Assembly: GCA_050084515.1 (NCBI GenBank)
Contig: CM114273.1
Span: 11,718,001 to 11,782,000 of the forward strand
Length of the DNA stretch: 64,000 bases
Direction of reading: 5' to 3'
DNA from: Blasia pusilla
Lineage: Eukaryota; Marchantiophyta; Marchantiopsida; Blasiales
Shown here piece by piece: positions 22,511 to 33,915 of this stretch; positions within the stretch are counted from its first letter, which is position 1, and each line of letters opens with the position of its first letter. The notes beneath the pieces are model-generated. The model ran no database searches and was not told where the DNA came from. It saw only the letters and a program-made list of their open reading frames with translations. Position numbers and translations under genes: made by a program.

Positions 22511-23284
22511 TTGGAGATATTTTGATACTTCTTGTCTCGTTGTTTGGATGCCATGAGTTAGCATGGGATCATGCGTGTTTGTGTGTGTGTTCAGTGACAG
22601 CGATGTATGTTGTGTAGCGATGTGTATGCGCACGACAACTGTCACGTCTTTTAGGATAGATCGATGGGATCTAATAGAGCGCCTTCATGAGTAGTGGAGG
22701 ACACGCCCAGTAGGTCGAGGGTGACCTACTGAGGCCCTTGGAAACCTGAGATAGCAGGTTTCCCCTTCGTTTCGGCTCATTTGGAGCCATATTGAGGAAC
22801 TTACTATTTTAGATAAGTACCATTTTGAGTATATGATCGACTTACTATTTTTGGTAAGTGGCCCTTGACCTCCTACATCAGGTCAAGAGCCAAGGAGGTG
22901 ACTTGGGAGAAAAGGTTATCATGGAGAGAGCTTGGGAGAGGGGTGGGGTATACCTCAAGGAGAGAGAGCTTGAGAGCTCATTCTCTCTTTGTTGAACCTC
23001 TTGGCATGAGGCGGCGGAGCTATGGTACCTTGCCTTGTGAGTGTAACCCAAGCCTCTCATTAGGAGAGTGGGTTTGGTTTGACATGAGAGAGAGTGCACA
23101 CCTTTGAGAGCTATGGTGTGAGATGGTGGAGAATGAGAGAGATTGGAGCTTACTTTATTGGAGATATTTTGGTACTTCTTGTCTCGTTGTTTGGATGTCA
23201 TGAGTTAGCATGGGATCATGCGTGTTTGTGTGTGTGTTCGGTGATAGCGATGTATGTTGTGTAGCGATGTGTATGCGCACAACA
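22511..23284 (+). repeat. Element 1 right end: SR1 - AC - LR2 - SR2
   Basis: Directly after the purine-rich tract ending GGGGGGCGA comes SR1 (22511-22637, TTGGAGATATTTTG to CACGACA), a 2-bp spacer AC, LR2 (22640-23157, TGTCACG to TACTTTA) and SR2 (23158-23284). The SR1-LR2 joint GACA-AC-TGTC is palindromic and looks like joined retroelement ends. An ordinary LTR element would show LR-SR at both ends. Confidence 0.92.
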
Positions 23285-24640
23285 ATAACTTCCCCTCATA
23301 AAGAGGATCAAACTCTTTTGTGCTACTCTAAACAATACTACATACAATTGACCATGAGAAATATAAGTAAAGGCAAGTAAATTCCAACATTTCGTAAAGT
23401 TTGACCTTATGACTAATTAATAATCATGGCAAGAGCTCCATAGATAGGGAATTAAAATCAACGCAAAACAAAAGATAAACTCAAGTCAAAAGCAACCAAT
23501 GGGATCTGTAGGATACCAAAAAAAAATTATATCTTAAAGACTTGATTTTTTAAATATTTGGAAAATATGGGAAACCATTGAAGCTTATATGTCCTTAAAA
23601 TCATTACATGACTTGTGTATTTATGTTATCACCATCTTGATTTCTTGTTGTGAGAATATTCGTATCGCTCGAAAATCCAATGTCAAAAAGCTTTGAGAAT
23701 CATTTCCATATCTTGTACCAATAAGATAATTCACATTCTTACGCTTCATAACCATAATTGTGTACGGTAATCAAATGATATTGCATTATAGGGTCCGACC
23801 TCTATTTCTCCAAGCTTCATCCCTAAGTACACCTAACCTTGAGCTTTGCAAGTGGAAGACTTAGATTGAGCTCCAAAGACTCCACCATTTGCGCATTCCT
23901 TAGGTAGATGACAACTTGCCTAACGCTAATTGGGTTGAGTCTCCCCAAGTGCATACCATCTCCCCAAGAAGCATCGACAAATCTCTCCAAGTTGCTTGCT
24001 TATACCAGAGAGCATTGGTTAATTCCTCAAAGTGCATGCCTTAGCTCAAACCTGAAACAATACCAAGCATGCATCACAATTAGTTCATGGTGTAAGAACT
24101 TGAATGGATAGGGAGGGAGAGTGTCCCCCCTTAAAGGTACTTCTTGGGTTCTCCATGAGAATCCCAACTTCTCCAATATCCCCCTCGAGCCCTTTATTTT
24201 GGCCCTCAACACAAACGTGGCTCGGTAGCAAATTTTGTCGAGCTCAACCATCTACTCTTGTAATGCTCTCATATAAAAGTCATTCTCCATTCACAAGTTC
24301 ATGCATCCCAATGAAAATATTCAAACCTCATTCCTTATTCAAGAAAATTTTAGGACACTTTCTTGAATTCTCGGAATTTCCATATAAATTTCCGCATACT
24401 ATTATTATCATACTCCAAAGAAAAATTCGACTGATGGCAATCATACAAACCAAGCTACTATGCTCAAGCTATGCGCCAAACTCTAGTCTCACCATGTATC
24501 TTCCTTATGATTTTCTCCTTCTAAATTTGTCTGGAAGTTCCTTACCATTAGTTAGATTCCTTTATGTTTCCCATGTTCTTTTGCATAAATTATAACCTTT
24601 GTATGCCACTAAGTACTCATTTACTAATCTCCTTCCTTCT
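23285..24640. other. Gene-free stretch
   Basis: AT-rich sequence with no frame I can assign. Short open frames (for example 23908-24111 and 24104-24595) have no recognisable motif. Confidence 0.5.
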
Positions 24641-26390
24641 TGTCATGTGCCTACTCCTCTTGAACGCCAATCTTTAGTGTTGCAAAAGCATACATTCAGT
24701 AGGACACGCTCTCACTGCTAATGAACACCAAAACATACTCACGTTAGTATGGTCTGGGTCAACAAACCTTCCAACCCACCGAGTTCTCAACTTAGCACCT
24801 CATCAAGCTCGACCTTCCTTATTTCTAGCTTCTCGACACGGGCAAGTCTTCCAAGACTTGGGACAAACTTTCTGGTTAGTTCAAGCTCCTAAAACGGCGT
24901 TTGCACGCATAGGGGTCCCAATTTTCCAGTGGACCTCGCATGAGCCCCAAACACAAACCCAGATAAACAAGTTGCGGGTTGGAATTCAACAAGTACATCC
25001 CAAATCCACTCTATTGGACTTGGTTAAATCGGGTTTCAGATCCCTACGCCAAACTCCCCATCCATTCTCTGCCCTTGAGTCGCCCCGCCGTGCCCTAAAG
25101 TGAGGTTTGAGTCCCAAGCACTCTTGGAGACCTTCTCCCTTACTAGTGCTCCTAGGGTTCTCCGCCCTCCACCCATCTTTGGGTAAGGGACATTCATGAC
25201 ATTTTTTTTAGCCTCAATCCAACTCCCCATGCATTCATTTTTGGGAAGTTTCTCAGCCTTTGCATTTGCATTTGCTGAGATCTTTTGTGCATTTGAACCG
25301 ACGTTGCATAAGATTTCCAACTCCGCCTTAGTTTTCCCAAACGCATCTCGGAACTAAAAGTTGTGGTCCAAAATACAATCGAAACCCCAAACGCTAGTTA
25401 CGTTCCAAATCCGGTTCTCACCTTGGAAACCAACCTTCCTAGGCTCGACTCCTCACAAGTCTTGGTTCACATTTGGTTCACATTTCCTCATTGTGACCAT
25501 AAACGCATGAAACGATCAACCTTGTTCATGTCTCATCTCTTGTGTCTCTTGCGTCTCTTCCAAAAGACCATTCCAAAGTGCAAACTATCGTAGCGTCAGC
25601 CGGCTAGAGTTCTGATGTTCCGCTTGGAACTCGTTCGGTTATGAGCCCCAGTAAGGTTCGCGACACTTCCTCCTTTTTTTTTTACGCTCACCCAATATAT
25701 TCTCGACTCCAAACTCCTTTTGGTCTACAAGTACGATCAAGTCGTGTCACAACACTCTTCTCCAAGAGGGGTCATGATCATCCACGAATGCCTTTAGTTC
25801 ACTAATATGGAATACATCACGAACTCGCCTTATCTCCAACAATAATCTCAATTGCCATGACACCTCCTTCATCATTTCAAATATCTCAGAGGGTCTTGCA
25901 AATCTTGGCCTTATCTTCCAGAAGACACTTGAAGGTAATTGGTGGGACCTTAGTCTTAGCCAAACGAGATCCCTAATTTTAAATATCATATCTTCCCTAG
26001 GAACATCTGTTCGCCACTTGAAGCGAGATCAAACACATTCTAATGACAAGTAAGCCTCTCTAGTCCTATAATCACTTCATCAAGAAGTCCTCCACTATTG
26101 GCATGGAATTCCACTACCAATGGAAACGATGTGTATCTTGTCGCCGAATGCATGGAGTTACTATACTTCAACTCCGCCATAGGCAAATGCTTTGTCCAAT
26201 ACATTTAATCTACCAAAACATAGTTTTGTAGACACTCCTCAAATGCTAAGTTTACACGTTTTGCTTGACCCCTCATATTTGAGTGATAACCCAAACTTAG
26301 GAGTAGATATAGTCCTAACGACTTGAACACACAGGTCCAAAACTTAGAGAAAAACTTAATGTCTTGATCAGATACTAACTCACATGCATT
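24641..26390 (-). mobile_element. Truncated Ty3/gypsy element, minus strand: integrase end, PPT and 3' LTR
   Basis: On the minus strand the order is integrase (26390 to 25747), a purine tract of A and G at 25666-25684, then an LTR (25665 to 24641) starting TGTCGCGAACC and ending GCACATGACA. Here the LTR begins directly after the PPT in the conventional way, unlike elements 1 and 2. The element is cut off at about 26390, where unrelated AT-rich DNA begins. A diverged solo copy of the same LTR lies at 28167-29284. Confidence 0.82.
25747..26390 (-). pseudogene. pol: Gypsy integrase C-terminal half, broken
   Basis: Reading the minus strand: SDQDIKFFSKFW (second catalytic Asp region), GQAKRVNLAFEECLQNYV (Glu replaced or shifted), MYWTKHLPMAELKYSNSMHS, then FKIRDLVWLRLRSHQLPSS and VFHISELKAFVDD. 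This matches the core end and GPY module of plant Ty3/gypsy integrases. Stops and frame changes are present. No chromodomain is recognisable after the GPY part. Confidence 0.8.
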
Positions 26391-27689
26391 AGAAAAAAAT
26401 TATGGTTTTTATAACTTGACAATAAATAACTTGTGTAAAAAAGGACTAAAATTATTATTTGGTTGGTTTAATTTTAATTTTATAATTTATGAATGATATC
26501 AAACCAATACAGTCATGTTCTCATTATGAACATAAATATAAAAAAAAATTCTATAAAATGGTATGAATATCACCCAATACTATATAAAAAATCTGATTTA
26601 AATGAAATATGTTCATAATTCATTAGATTTTAAGAAATTTTCATATAGTATTTGGTAGTAAGAAGGAAATTTTACTTTGAATATTGCAATTGAACTCACA
26701 TGATCGATTGAATGAAAAATGCATTTGCTTTAATAATCTTGATAGTTATGAATTATTTTCCATGATAAAATTTTAATTTTACAATTTATTTTATTTATTA
26801 AAAAAATCCACACACTCCTTATCCATTTATGAAATATTTGAAGTATTTCAAAATATAGTTACTAGGAATTTAAGGAAGAAAATAAATGAAAATATTCATA
26901 AAGACTAATACCAAGAAGCTCACTATCAATTTGTTGCTAGTTGAATTTGTTTCCATAGTTTTTCGAAGAAACCAAAGTAATTAGAAAATTTTCATTTTCT
27001 TATAATTTATAATTTATTTTTCTACTTGAAAGAATTATATATCCCATAATTATTTAAATATTATTTAAAAAAATTCATAGATTTTGATATTTGATTATGG
27101 ATTTCTCATTTAATTTCCTTAAAAAATATTTTATTGCTCATTTTTCCATATAAGCCTTCATATATTTCAAAACAAATTGATGGAAAATTGAGTCTAGAAG
27201 GAAGAAATATTTCCCAAAATCATTTCAATGAAATTCATATTTCTAGCTTGATGGGTATGTATTTTTAATTATATTTGAAATAATCTAGATTTCTAATTAT
27301 GAGTTGGCTTGTAAATTTTCATAAATCATAAAAAATGTTTTGAAATGTTTAGATATTCCACAAGATAAATTTATTCCTTAAACTAAATTTGATGTAGATT
27401 TTAGAAGATTTTAATTTTTCAATCCATATACTCTTTCATCCATAGAGGATATCACTTGTTTTCTAAAAAAAGAATCATAAATATGAATTTTAGAAAATAA
27501 TATTTTTACCAAATAGGCCTAGGACTTTTATTAATGTAGTTAAATGATGTCGTGTCTTCAAATAATAAATGATAAATGATAATAAATCAAACTCGTGGGA
27601 ACCAAATGGTCAAAAGGCTAAAAAGAAATACACCAAATAAAAAAAAGATCCAAAAGGTTTGATTCTAGCTAATGCCTAGAATACAAGAA
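26391..27689. other. AT-rich gene-free stretch
   Basis: Very AT-rich, with many short homopolymer runs and no open frame or recognisable repeat ends. Confidence 0.6.
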
Positions 27690-28166
27690 TAATGAATGAT
27701 GATATCCCTAGAATAACAACCTAAATCATAAGGCACTAACTAAAGCAAGGAATAGAAATTCCCCTTATTGATTTTATGAGCTAGTCTAATTTCGTCATAT
27801 GTCATACAAGTAAAAAAAATATTTTCTTCATTATCTATATTAAACAACTTGCAAACTAGTTTTCTTCTAACAATGTTGTCATTCCTTGATGCCTACTCTA
27901 TGAGATCCAATGTCATGCCGTGCGATAATTTTATGTAAGAAAGTGGAGATTCGTATAAGTAGGTATCATTTTTCATAGTATACAAGCATGGGATTAATGT
28001 AAAGTTGATAATACTCCAATTTTGTGCTTGAGCTGCTCCGAAGAATGGTAAGAAATCAATTTTGTACGTAGATGCTCACGGATTGCTACCAGTTTCAAGT
28101 CCCAATCTCGTTTAGTCACATTCCATTTTGTAGACCAAGTCACCATATCTGTAATCCATCCTATGG

Positions 28167-29284
28167 TGTCATGTGCCTACCCTCCTTGAACGTTAATCTT
28201 TGTTGTTGCAGAAGCGTGCGTTTAGTAGGTCACGCTCTCAACGCTGATCTGCATCCAAACACGCACTCACGTTAGTTGGGTATGAATCAATCAGCCGTTC
28301 TAACTTGCCGAGTTATCGACTCGGCCTCTCATCAAGCTCAACCTTCCTAGTTTCGCAGTTTACAACACAGGCAAGTATCGAAAGACTTGGGACAGACTTT
28401 ATGGTTGGTTCAGGAACCTCAAACGGCGTTTCGTGCTTTGGCGGTTCCAACTGTCCAATGGACATCCAGTGATTCCCTAACTGCGAGTCACAAACATGAA
28501 TCGCAGGTCGAAATCCAAGTGTGGCTTACAGAGTGCTCTCCCTTGGATGAGGTTTGGGTTTCGAGTTCCAATGCCAAACTCCCGTTCCATCCCTTGCCCT
28601 TGACACACCATTTGGTTCTCAAAGTGGGGTTTGTGTTCCAAGACCCATGAAGGTGAAAGTCCTTCTCCCTTGAGACCAAGGTAACAATGTACCCACATGC
28701 ATTTGGAGTGGCATCCAAAGGTGTGACTCCTTGGAGAAACTACCCCTTACTAGTACTTGTGGGCATCACTAGGGTCCCCCTAACTTTAGGGAAAGATAGT
28801 CGAGCCCTTGAGATTGGCCCGGTTGTCGGCCGATTGCTCTCACAATCATTTTTGGCCAATATCTCAGCATGTACTTATACGCTTGCTAAGATTTTTGGTG
28901 CGTTGGAAGTGTCTCAAGATAAGATTTCCAACGAGCCCTTATTTGTTTCAAAACGCATCTTGGGACTAAACGTCATGGTCTGAAACATAATCAAATTCCC
29001 CAAACGCTAGTTGTGTTCTAAAATTGGTTCTCACCTCTTTGGCAACCAACCTTCCAAGACTCAATTCATCTCAAGTCTTGGTTTGCGTTTGGTCTAGGTT
29101 TCTTGGCCGCGACCACTAATGCAAGAAATGCGTAACTATGTTCCGTATTTCGTCTCTTGGACTTTTCCAAGAGACCTTTCCAAAAGCCTCTCCAAAGTGC
29201 GATCATCGTAGCATGAGTCCACTAGATTTCTGATGTTCCGCTTGGCATCTATTTGGTGTTCGTTTGGTTATGAGGGTTGTGACA
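28167..29284 (-). mobile_element. Solo gypsy LTR (1118 bp) inserted in LINE copy 1
   Basis: Read on the plus strand it begins TGTCATGTGCCTACC and ends GGGTTGTGACA. It is flanked by an exact 5-bp duplication TATGG (28162-28166 and 29285-29289). The other LINE copy has the uninterrupted site near 42588 (CCTATGGAATGTATGGC). It shares long diverged blocks with the LTR at 24641-25665, for example GACTTGGGACA and TTCTGATGTTCCGCTTGG. Confidence 0.88.
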
Positions 29285-30880
29285 TATGGAGTGTATGGCT
29301 TGTAAAACTTGATAAGGAAGGCAAGAAATATCAAGAGATCTCATCCTTGTGATATAAGTGATGGTTAAGTAGAGAGCTTCCCCCTCAAGCGATAGACAAC
29401 CTATTTCCTTAAGAAGAATAACATAAGGAGTTTGGTTTCTCACACCTAATTCTTCTTGTAGAATTATTTTTTGCACCCTCTCCACTTGCTCCTAACTTGT
29501 CTTCTTACAAGTAGGGCCCTAAACTTGGACCCCATGTAAGATGAAAAGAAGAACTTAGCTCCTAAATAAGAACTTTCTAATATCTTGTCTAAGATGAACT
29601 AGTCTACACCCATTTAAAAGTGAATATAGAGCTAATTTGCTTCTACTCTCTTTTCAAGGAAATATACCTAACTATAATCATGAGAGAAATCAATGATTAG
29701 ATACTTATAGTTCTTAACTTGTTCCAATTATTGATCTTTGTAAAAGAATGAGAACTTGGATCTCGTACCCATTATAATGACTTTAGACTTCTCCATATTA
29801 GTGTCTATCTGATTCTTGGTTAAAAAAACTTACCGAAGTGTCTAGACATTTTTTTAAACTAATGCCATGCCGTGCTATTAATGTGATATCATTTTCATAC
29901 AATAAAACTTTGATAACATATTCTTTAACCTTCATACAATCACTTTCACATTCTTCCAAGCACTTTCCAATGTCATCTATGAAAACTCCAAATATAATAA
30001 GGGAGAGAGGACAACATTGAATGACTCACTTGTACTCAAGATCTGTTGAGTTTATGAATGTTTAATTTTGGCTTGAACGGATTTATACAATATAGCCACA
30101 ACTACAAGGAGATTTTGTGAAACTCCACTTGTTTGGAGCCTATCCCTTAAGAGCCTACGAGAGGCTGTTTGAAAAGCTTTCTTAAAATCAATGAAACTAG
30201 AAAACACAGCTTTCCCATTGCTCTTAGATTTCTCTCATACAACATGTAAGGCCAAGATATGGTCGATGATGTAGTATGTTGGGGGAAAACCAACTTGGAC
30301 TTGTGCTCTCTTTTGAAAAGACTCTCTCTATGTGCTCAAATTTGACTCCATCAATTTCCCAAAATGCTTGGCAAAAATATTATTGTCCTCTACGATTGTG
30401 CAATAGTTTGTCATAAAATCCTTGTTACGTGTGGTAGGTTAGATCGATGAGATCTAGTAGAGCGCCTTTGGAGATAATGGAGGACAACCTCTAGAGGTTG
30501 AGAATGCCTCGTAGAGGCCGCGGGTAACTTGAGAGAGTAGGTTTCCCCTTTGTTTTGGCTCAATTGGAGCCATATTGAGGAACTCGATATATTTCGAGTA
30601 AGTTACTATTTTTGGTATAAATGAATTTTCACTTTGGGAAGTGCTCACAGGTCACCTCCGTGGCTCTTGAGCCTCTACAACAAGTCAAGGACCAAGGAAA
30701 TGACCTGCAAGCATAGGTTACCATGGAGAAAGTTCGGGAGAGGGAATGGGGTTTACCTCGAAGAGAGAGAGTTTGAGAGCTCATTCTCTCTTTGTTGAAC
30801 CTCTTAGCATGAGGGGGCACAACTATAGTCCTCCTTGCCTTGTGTGCGTAACCCAAACCTCTCATTAACAGGGTGGGTTT

Positions 30881-30933
<53 letters not shown>

Positions 30934-31380
30934 GTGAGAGATCTACTTGATTTATTGGAGATATTTTGGTATTTCTTGTTTCGATGTTTGGATTCCATGA
31001 GTTAGCATAGGACTGTGCGTATTTGTGTGCATGTTTGGTGACAACGATGTGTATGGACATGACATCCTTCCTTCTTGATTTGTGAATAGGAATAATCTCC
31101 CGTAGCGACCAAGTAGTAGGAAAACAATAGATAGCCGCATCACCCAATACTTTGGTGAGGATCAGCTTGCTAGGATCTCTTCCCTACTTGAGAAGTTCAA
31201 GAGAAAGATCATTTAAATCTTCATATTTTCCATTTGCTAGTTTTTAAAGTTGAGTCATCATGTCTGCTTGGGAGAACAATCCTTGGATGCCTTCACAATG
31301 GGGTATTGATGTAGCATTGGGGAACAGATAAAGCTTTTCAGAAAAAAGATATAAATGTTGGATTCTCAACATCCATTTCT
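29285..31380 (-). pseudogene. LINE reverse transcriptase and ORF2 C-terminal region, decayed
   Basis: Minus-strand blocks: GDAAIYCFPTTW and REIIPIHKSRRKD (31147 to 31060), then, after the solo unit, NIFAKHFGKLME, a VQVGFPPTYYIIDHILALHV block, a FKKAF-like segment and FGVFIDDIGKCLEECE. The catalytic box reads YENDI instead of the expected YADD/YxDD type. The C-terminal portion ERVQKIILQEELGVRNQTPY (29485 onward) is typical of LINE ORF2 tails. Several frameshifts. The insertion at 30423 split the codons just after HKSRRKD. Confidence 0.78.
30423..31054 (+). mobile_element. Solo LR-SR unit related to element 1
   Basis: Starts TGTTACGTGTGG and ends GGACATGACA, flanked by TCCT (30419-30422 and 31055-31058). 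Positions 30423-30954 match the long repeat and 30955-31054 the short repeat of element 1 in the order LR then SR, with clear divergence. It contains a GA microsatellite (about 30884-30929). This is the product expected if LR1 and LR2 of a full element recombined, leaving LR-SR2. Confidence 0.85.
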
Positions 31381-31405
31381 CTTAGCACGATTAATCTGAT
31401 CAACT

Positions 31406-31873
31406 CAAGATTGCACACGGAAAAAAAGTCTGTTCATCTCCGTAGACTTATGTCTGTCATATGGACAGACATGTCCATGCGCACCCGGATACTTGAGCTC
31501 GCCTTGTATTCCACCGCATACACTTGGTATAATGGATCCCGTACCCATTACATGGCTTGTTAGGGTCTGCGGTTGGCCCGCAACTAGGTCCGTAGGGCGG
31601 ACTTGGCCCTCATTAGGCAGGCTCAAGCTTGTGTAGGGCCCATAGGGGGTGTAGAGGCTTGCCATGCCGACCTTGGGCGGACCCCTAGCTTACCATACGG
31701 GCCCTATGCGGACCTTGAGCTCGCCATGCGGGCCTTGGGCAGATTTTGCGCGGGCCCTAGCGAGCCATGCAATGGGTACGGGTACTATCAATCTAAGTCT
31801 ACAAAATGGCATTTGGGCAGGCTCCAAGCGGGCTCGGGTGCGGGATGGGCATGTCCGTTTCTGTGCAACCTTG
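31406..31873. mobile_element. Small non-autonomous inverted-repeat element (hAT-like), copy 1
   Basis: Ends are CAAGATTGCACACGG and TCTGTGCAACCTTG, imperfect inverted repeats. Flanks GATCAACT and GATCGACC resemble an 8-bp target duplication with two mismatches, the length typical of hAT. The interior is GC-richer and repetitive (GGGCCC-type words). It has no transposase. It lies inside LINE copy 1. Confidence 0.65.
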
Positions 31874-32648
31874 GATCGACCTCTTTATATGAAGAGAAGC
31901 CTAGATTGATGGTTCCGACTCATACGTCAAAGGAGTCATAATAATATGACGTAGGTGGTTTGTTGAGTAGCGTTACTAGAATTATCTAACCCTATATTTC
32001 ATTAGAGTACAAGGAAGCTTGATGCGACACGGGGGTTCAAGAGTGTAGCCCATGGCACAACGATCCCAACTCATTTTGGAAACGGTTAGTAGTACAATCA
32101 TTGAAACCTACTCTTGATCCTAAGTCTTTGATTGTGAGAAAACAAGATGTGACGAAATCACTAAAATATGTTATAAATCTTGGAGATACAAAATGGCCAA
32201 GTCCGTTCTTTGAGTAGTTGAGTTAGTTGGAAGCTCACCTTTTGTGGATCATCACTCCACATAATATGAGTAAAGAATTCTTGTAAATCTACCATATAAA
32301 GATTTGTTGTTACGAGGATTTATTAAGTGAAACTTGGGAGAAAATAAAATGGATTGATATGATGAGAGTGGAGTTGTCTTCAATAATGAAAGAGTAAACC
32401 AAAGAGGAGCATGATTTGATTCAAGTTAAGGTTCTAAAATTTCAAATGTCAAGATGTACGAGCTATTAATTAGTGGATGAAGAAAGAAGATAGTCGATGG
32501 TGCTACCATTGATAGAGGAGAAAAATATATTAGAGTGAGGGTTAGGAAATCGAGAGGTTCCATTGAGAACTTTCAAGTTACAAGTGGCTCCAAAAGCTAA
32601 AAAGTGCTATTTCAAAGGATTGGTGGAAGGATTTGAAGAGACTTTAGA

Positions 32649-33169
32649 TCATAAAAGATCATAAAGTTCTTCGAGAAGTGGAGATGTCAAAGAGTCACTC
32701 AATTGGATAAATTGAGAAGTATGTGTGCAAGCATTGAAATCCCCAACTAGAAAGACTTTACCTTTGCTTTGAGATTTGAGAATATCTTTCATAAGATGAT
32801 GAAATGGTTGACTCCTATTGCAAGCGTGCGTTAAGTTGGTGGGCATGGAAATTGGTGCAAAATAACATACTACCAGATGACAATAATCCCTAAGACAAAG
32901 CCAAAGATATTGGCTCCTCATTATATTGATCTTGTAGATGTATGAGATGTAGAAATTCAAACCTGATGTGAGTAGCAATACTTCCATAACCCCTTTCTTC
33001 TCGTTGCCTTCTTTTGTTCCATGTTGATCCTGTTAAAGTAAACCCTTATAACTCTCAAGTGGTATTGCTTTCGTGTTCCTATATCTCCATAAAATTGATG
33101 ATGTTCGCCTTCTCCCAAATAGGTAGAGCACTCTAGTATTTTGTTGTTGTAAGAACTCGTATATTCCAC
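32649..33169 (-). pseudogene. LINE APE-type endonuclease domain
   Basis: The minus-strand frame includes YLWLCLRDYCHLVVCYFAPI and KGKVFLVGDFNACT. The VGDFNA motif is a hallmark of the apurinic endonuclease-like domain at the start of LINE ORF2, which nicks target DNA to prime reverse transcription. It is split over two frames, and the N-terminal catalytic residues are not clear. Confidence 0.75.
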
Positions 33170-33179
33170 AACAAGACTC

Positions 33180-33915
33180 TTAAATTCTTAGATTGCTATA
33201 TTCATGAGTCTCACTTTCTCTGAGTAACGATCGCTCAATCATCGCATACAAAGGCAATAAAACCCCCTTTTGAGCATCTTGGACCTTAGCAAGATCCTTT
33301 GGCCTAGCTTCAGCTTGTAGAGGTGTAAGATCGGGATCCAACCATATCCCTCTTCCTTTGAGAATGGCCTTGTTAGCCATAGTGGTATCATTTTGAGTCT
33401 GATAAAAAAACTTAACTAGAATAGCACGAGTTTGTGTGCCTTTTTTCCCAATGCGAGAAGCTTGAGCTAAGTCTGGGTTGTGAACATGAAGTGTGTCAAC
33501 CAAGAATATGGTGACAACACTTTTCACCTCTTCATTTTCTAATTCTGTTAATCTTGAGATTCTCACGTTCTTCCTACATACAAAGTGGTTTTCTTTTTCT
33601 ATCACTTGCAATCCTGAACTATTGGGAGTTTTTGTTAATGATGGCGCCTTCTCTTGAACATCTGCAACAGATTTGGAAAGATCCATCACCACAATACACT
33701 TAGTTATCTCTCATCACATTCTTGAAGATCTCTAGCATTGCCTTCAACTCTCTGATCTGAACATGTGTAAGGTTGAATTGAGAAGTTTGTACCTTGAATT
33801 CTTTCTGACGCTCTTTCAATTCATGCAAGACAACTTGTATGAGATTTAAAATGTCAACTTGAATAGTCATCATGAAATGGAATTCAATGCATCCTAGATA
33901 TTGCACGACCTCCAA
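33180..33915 (-). pseudogene. LINE ORF1-like protein, one internal break
   Basis: 33915 to 33700 encodes a coiled-coil-like segment (HELKERQKEF, IRELKAMLEIF). 33692 to 33180 continues with RIGKKGTQTRAILVKFF, ILKGRGIWLDPDLTPLQAEA and a charged tail. The second part resembles the RNA-binding region of L1-type ORF1 proteins. The two parts are separated by a stop and frame change near 33700. The endonuclease domain follows directly downstream. Confidence 0.65.

Larger units (their letters stand above)
11667..23284 (+). mobile_element. Element 1: Ty3/gypsy-type retrotransposon with split direct repeats, C5-methyltransferase and PHD finger
   Basis: Order: long repeat LR1 (11667-12184), leader, gag with two zinc knuckles, protease, cytosine-5 methyltransferase, RT, RNase H, integrase with C-terminal PHD, polypurine tract (22500-22510), short repeat SR1 (22511-22637), spacer AC, LR2 (22640-23157), SR2 (23158-23284). 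LR1 and LR2 are both 518 bp with roughly 8 differences; SR1 and SR2 are both 127 bp with about 5. Outer ends are TGTCACG and ACAACA. The 4-bp flanks (acaa / ataa) match at 3 of 4 positions, so the target duplication is only suggestive. The integrase is DDE type. Many stops and frameshifts make the copy inactive, and a solo LTR is nested at 19212-20483. The class assignment rests on RT-RH-IN order; the terminal layout is not that of an ordinary LTR element. Confidence 0.88.
27690..33915 (-). mobile_element. LINE (non-LTR retrotransposon), copy 1, with three nested insertions
   Basis: Minus-strand order is ORF1 (33915 to 33180), endonuclease (33169 to 32649), RT (about 31380 to 29780), and ORF2 C-terminal region (29485 to 29285 continuing 28166 to about 27690). 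It is interrupted by a gypsy solo LTR (28167-29284), a solo LR-SR unit (30423-31054) and a small hAT-like element (31406-31873). A second, 5'-truncated copy is at 42111-42796 plus 49847-49950. The left boundary is estimated from where the two copies stop matching. All frames are decayed. Confidence 0.82.

Noticed and set aside
11667-23284. Tyrosine-recombinase (Ngaro/DIRS) element
   Set aside because: The split repeats suggested it, but the polyprotein ends in an HHCC plus DDE integrase and no tyrosine recombinase frame is present. The methyltransferase is the cytosine-5 type, not the adenine type known from DIRS.
24641-29284. The two related gypsy LTRs as the 5' and 3' LTRs of one element
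   Set aside because: They are strongly diverged, the second has its own TATGG duplication and lies inside the LINE, and the sequence between them is not gypsy internal DNA.
30884-30929. GA run considered as a regulatory GAGA site
   Set aside because: It is a microsatellite inside a decayed solo LR-SR unit, with no nearby gene.
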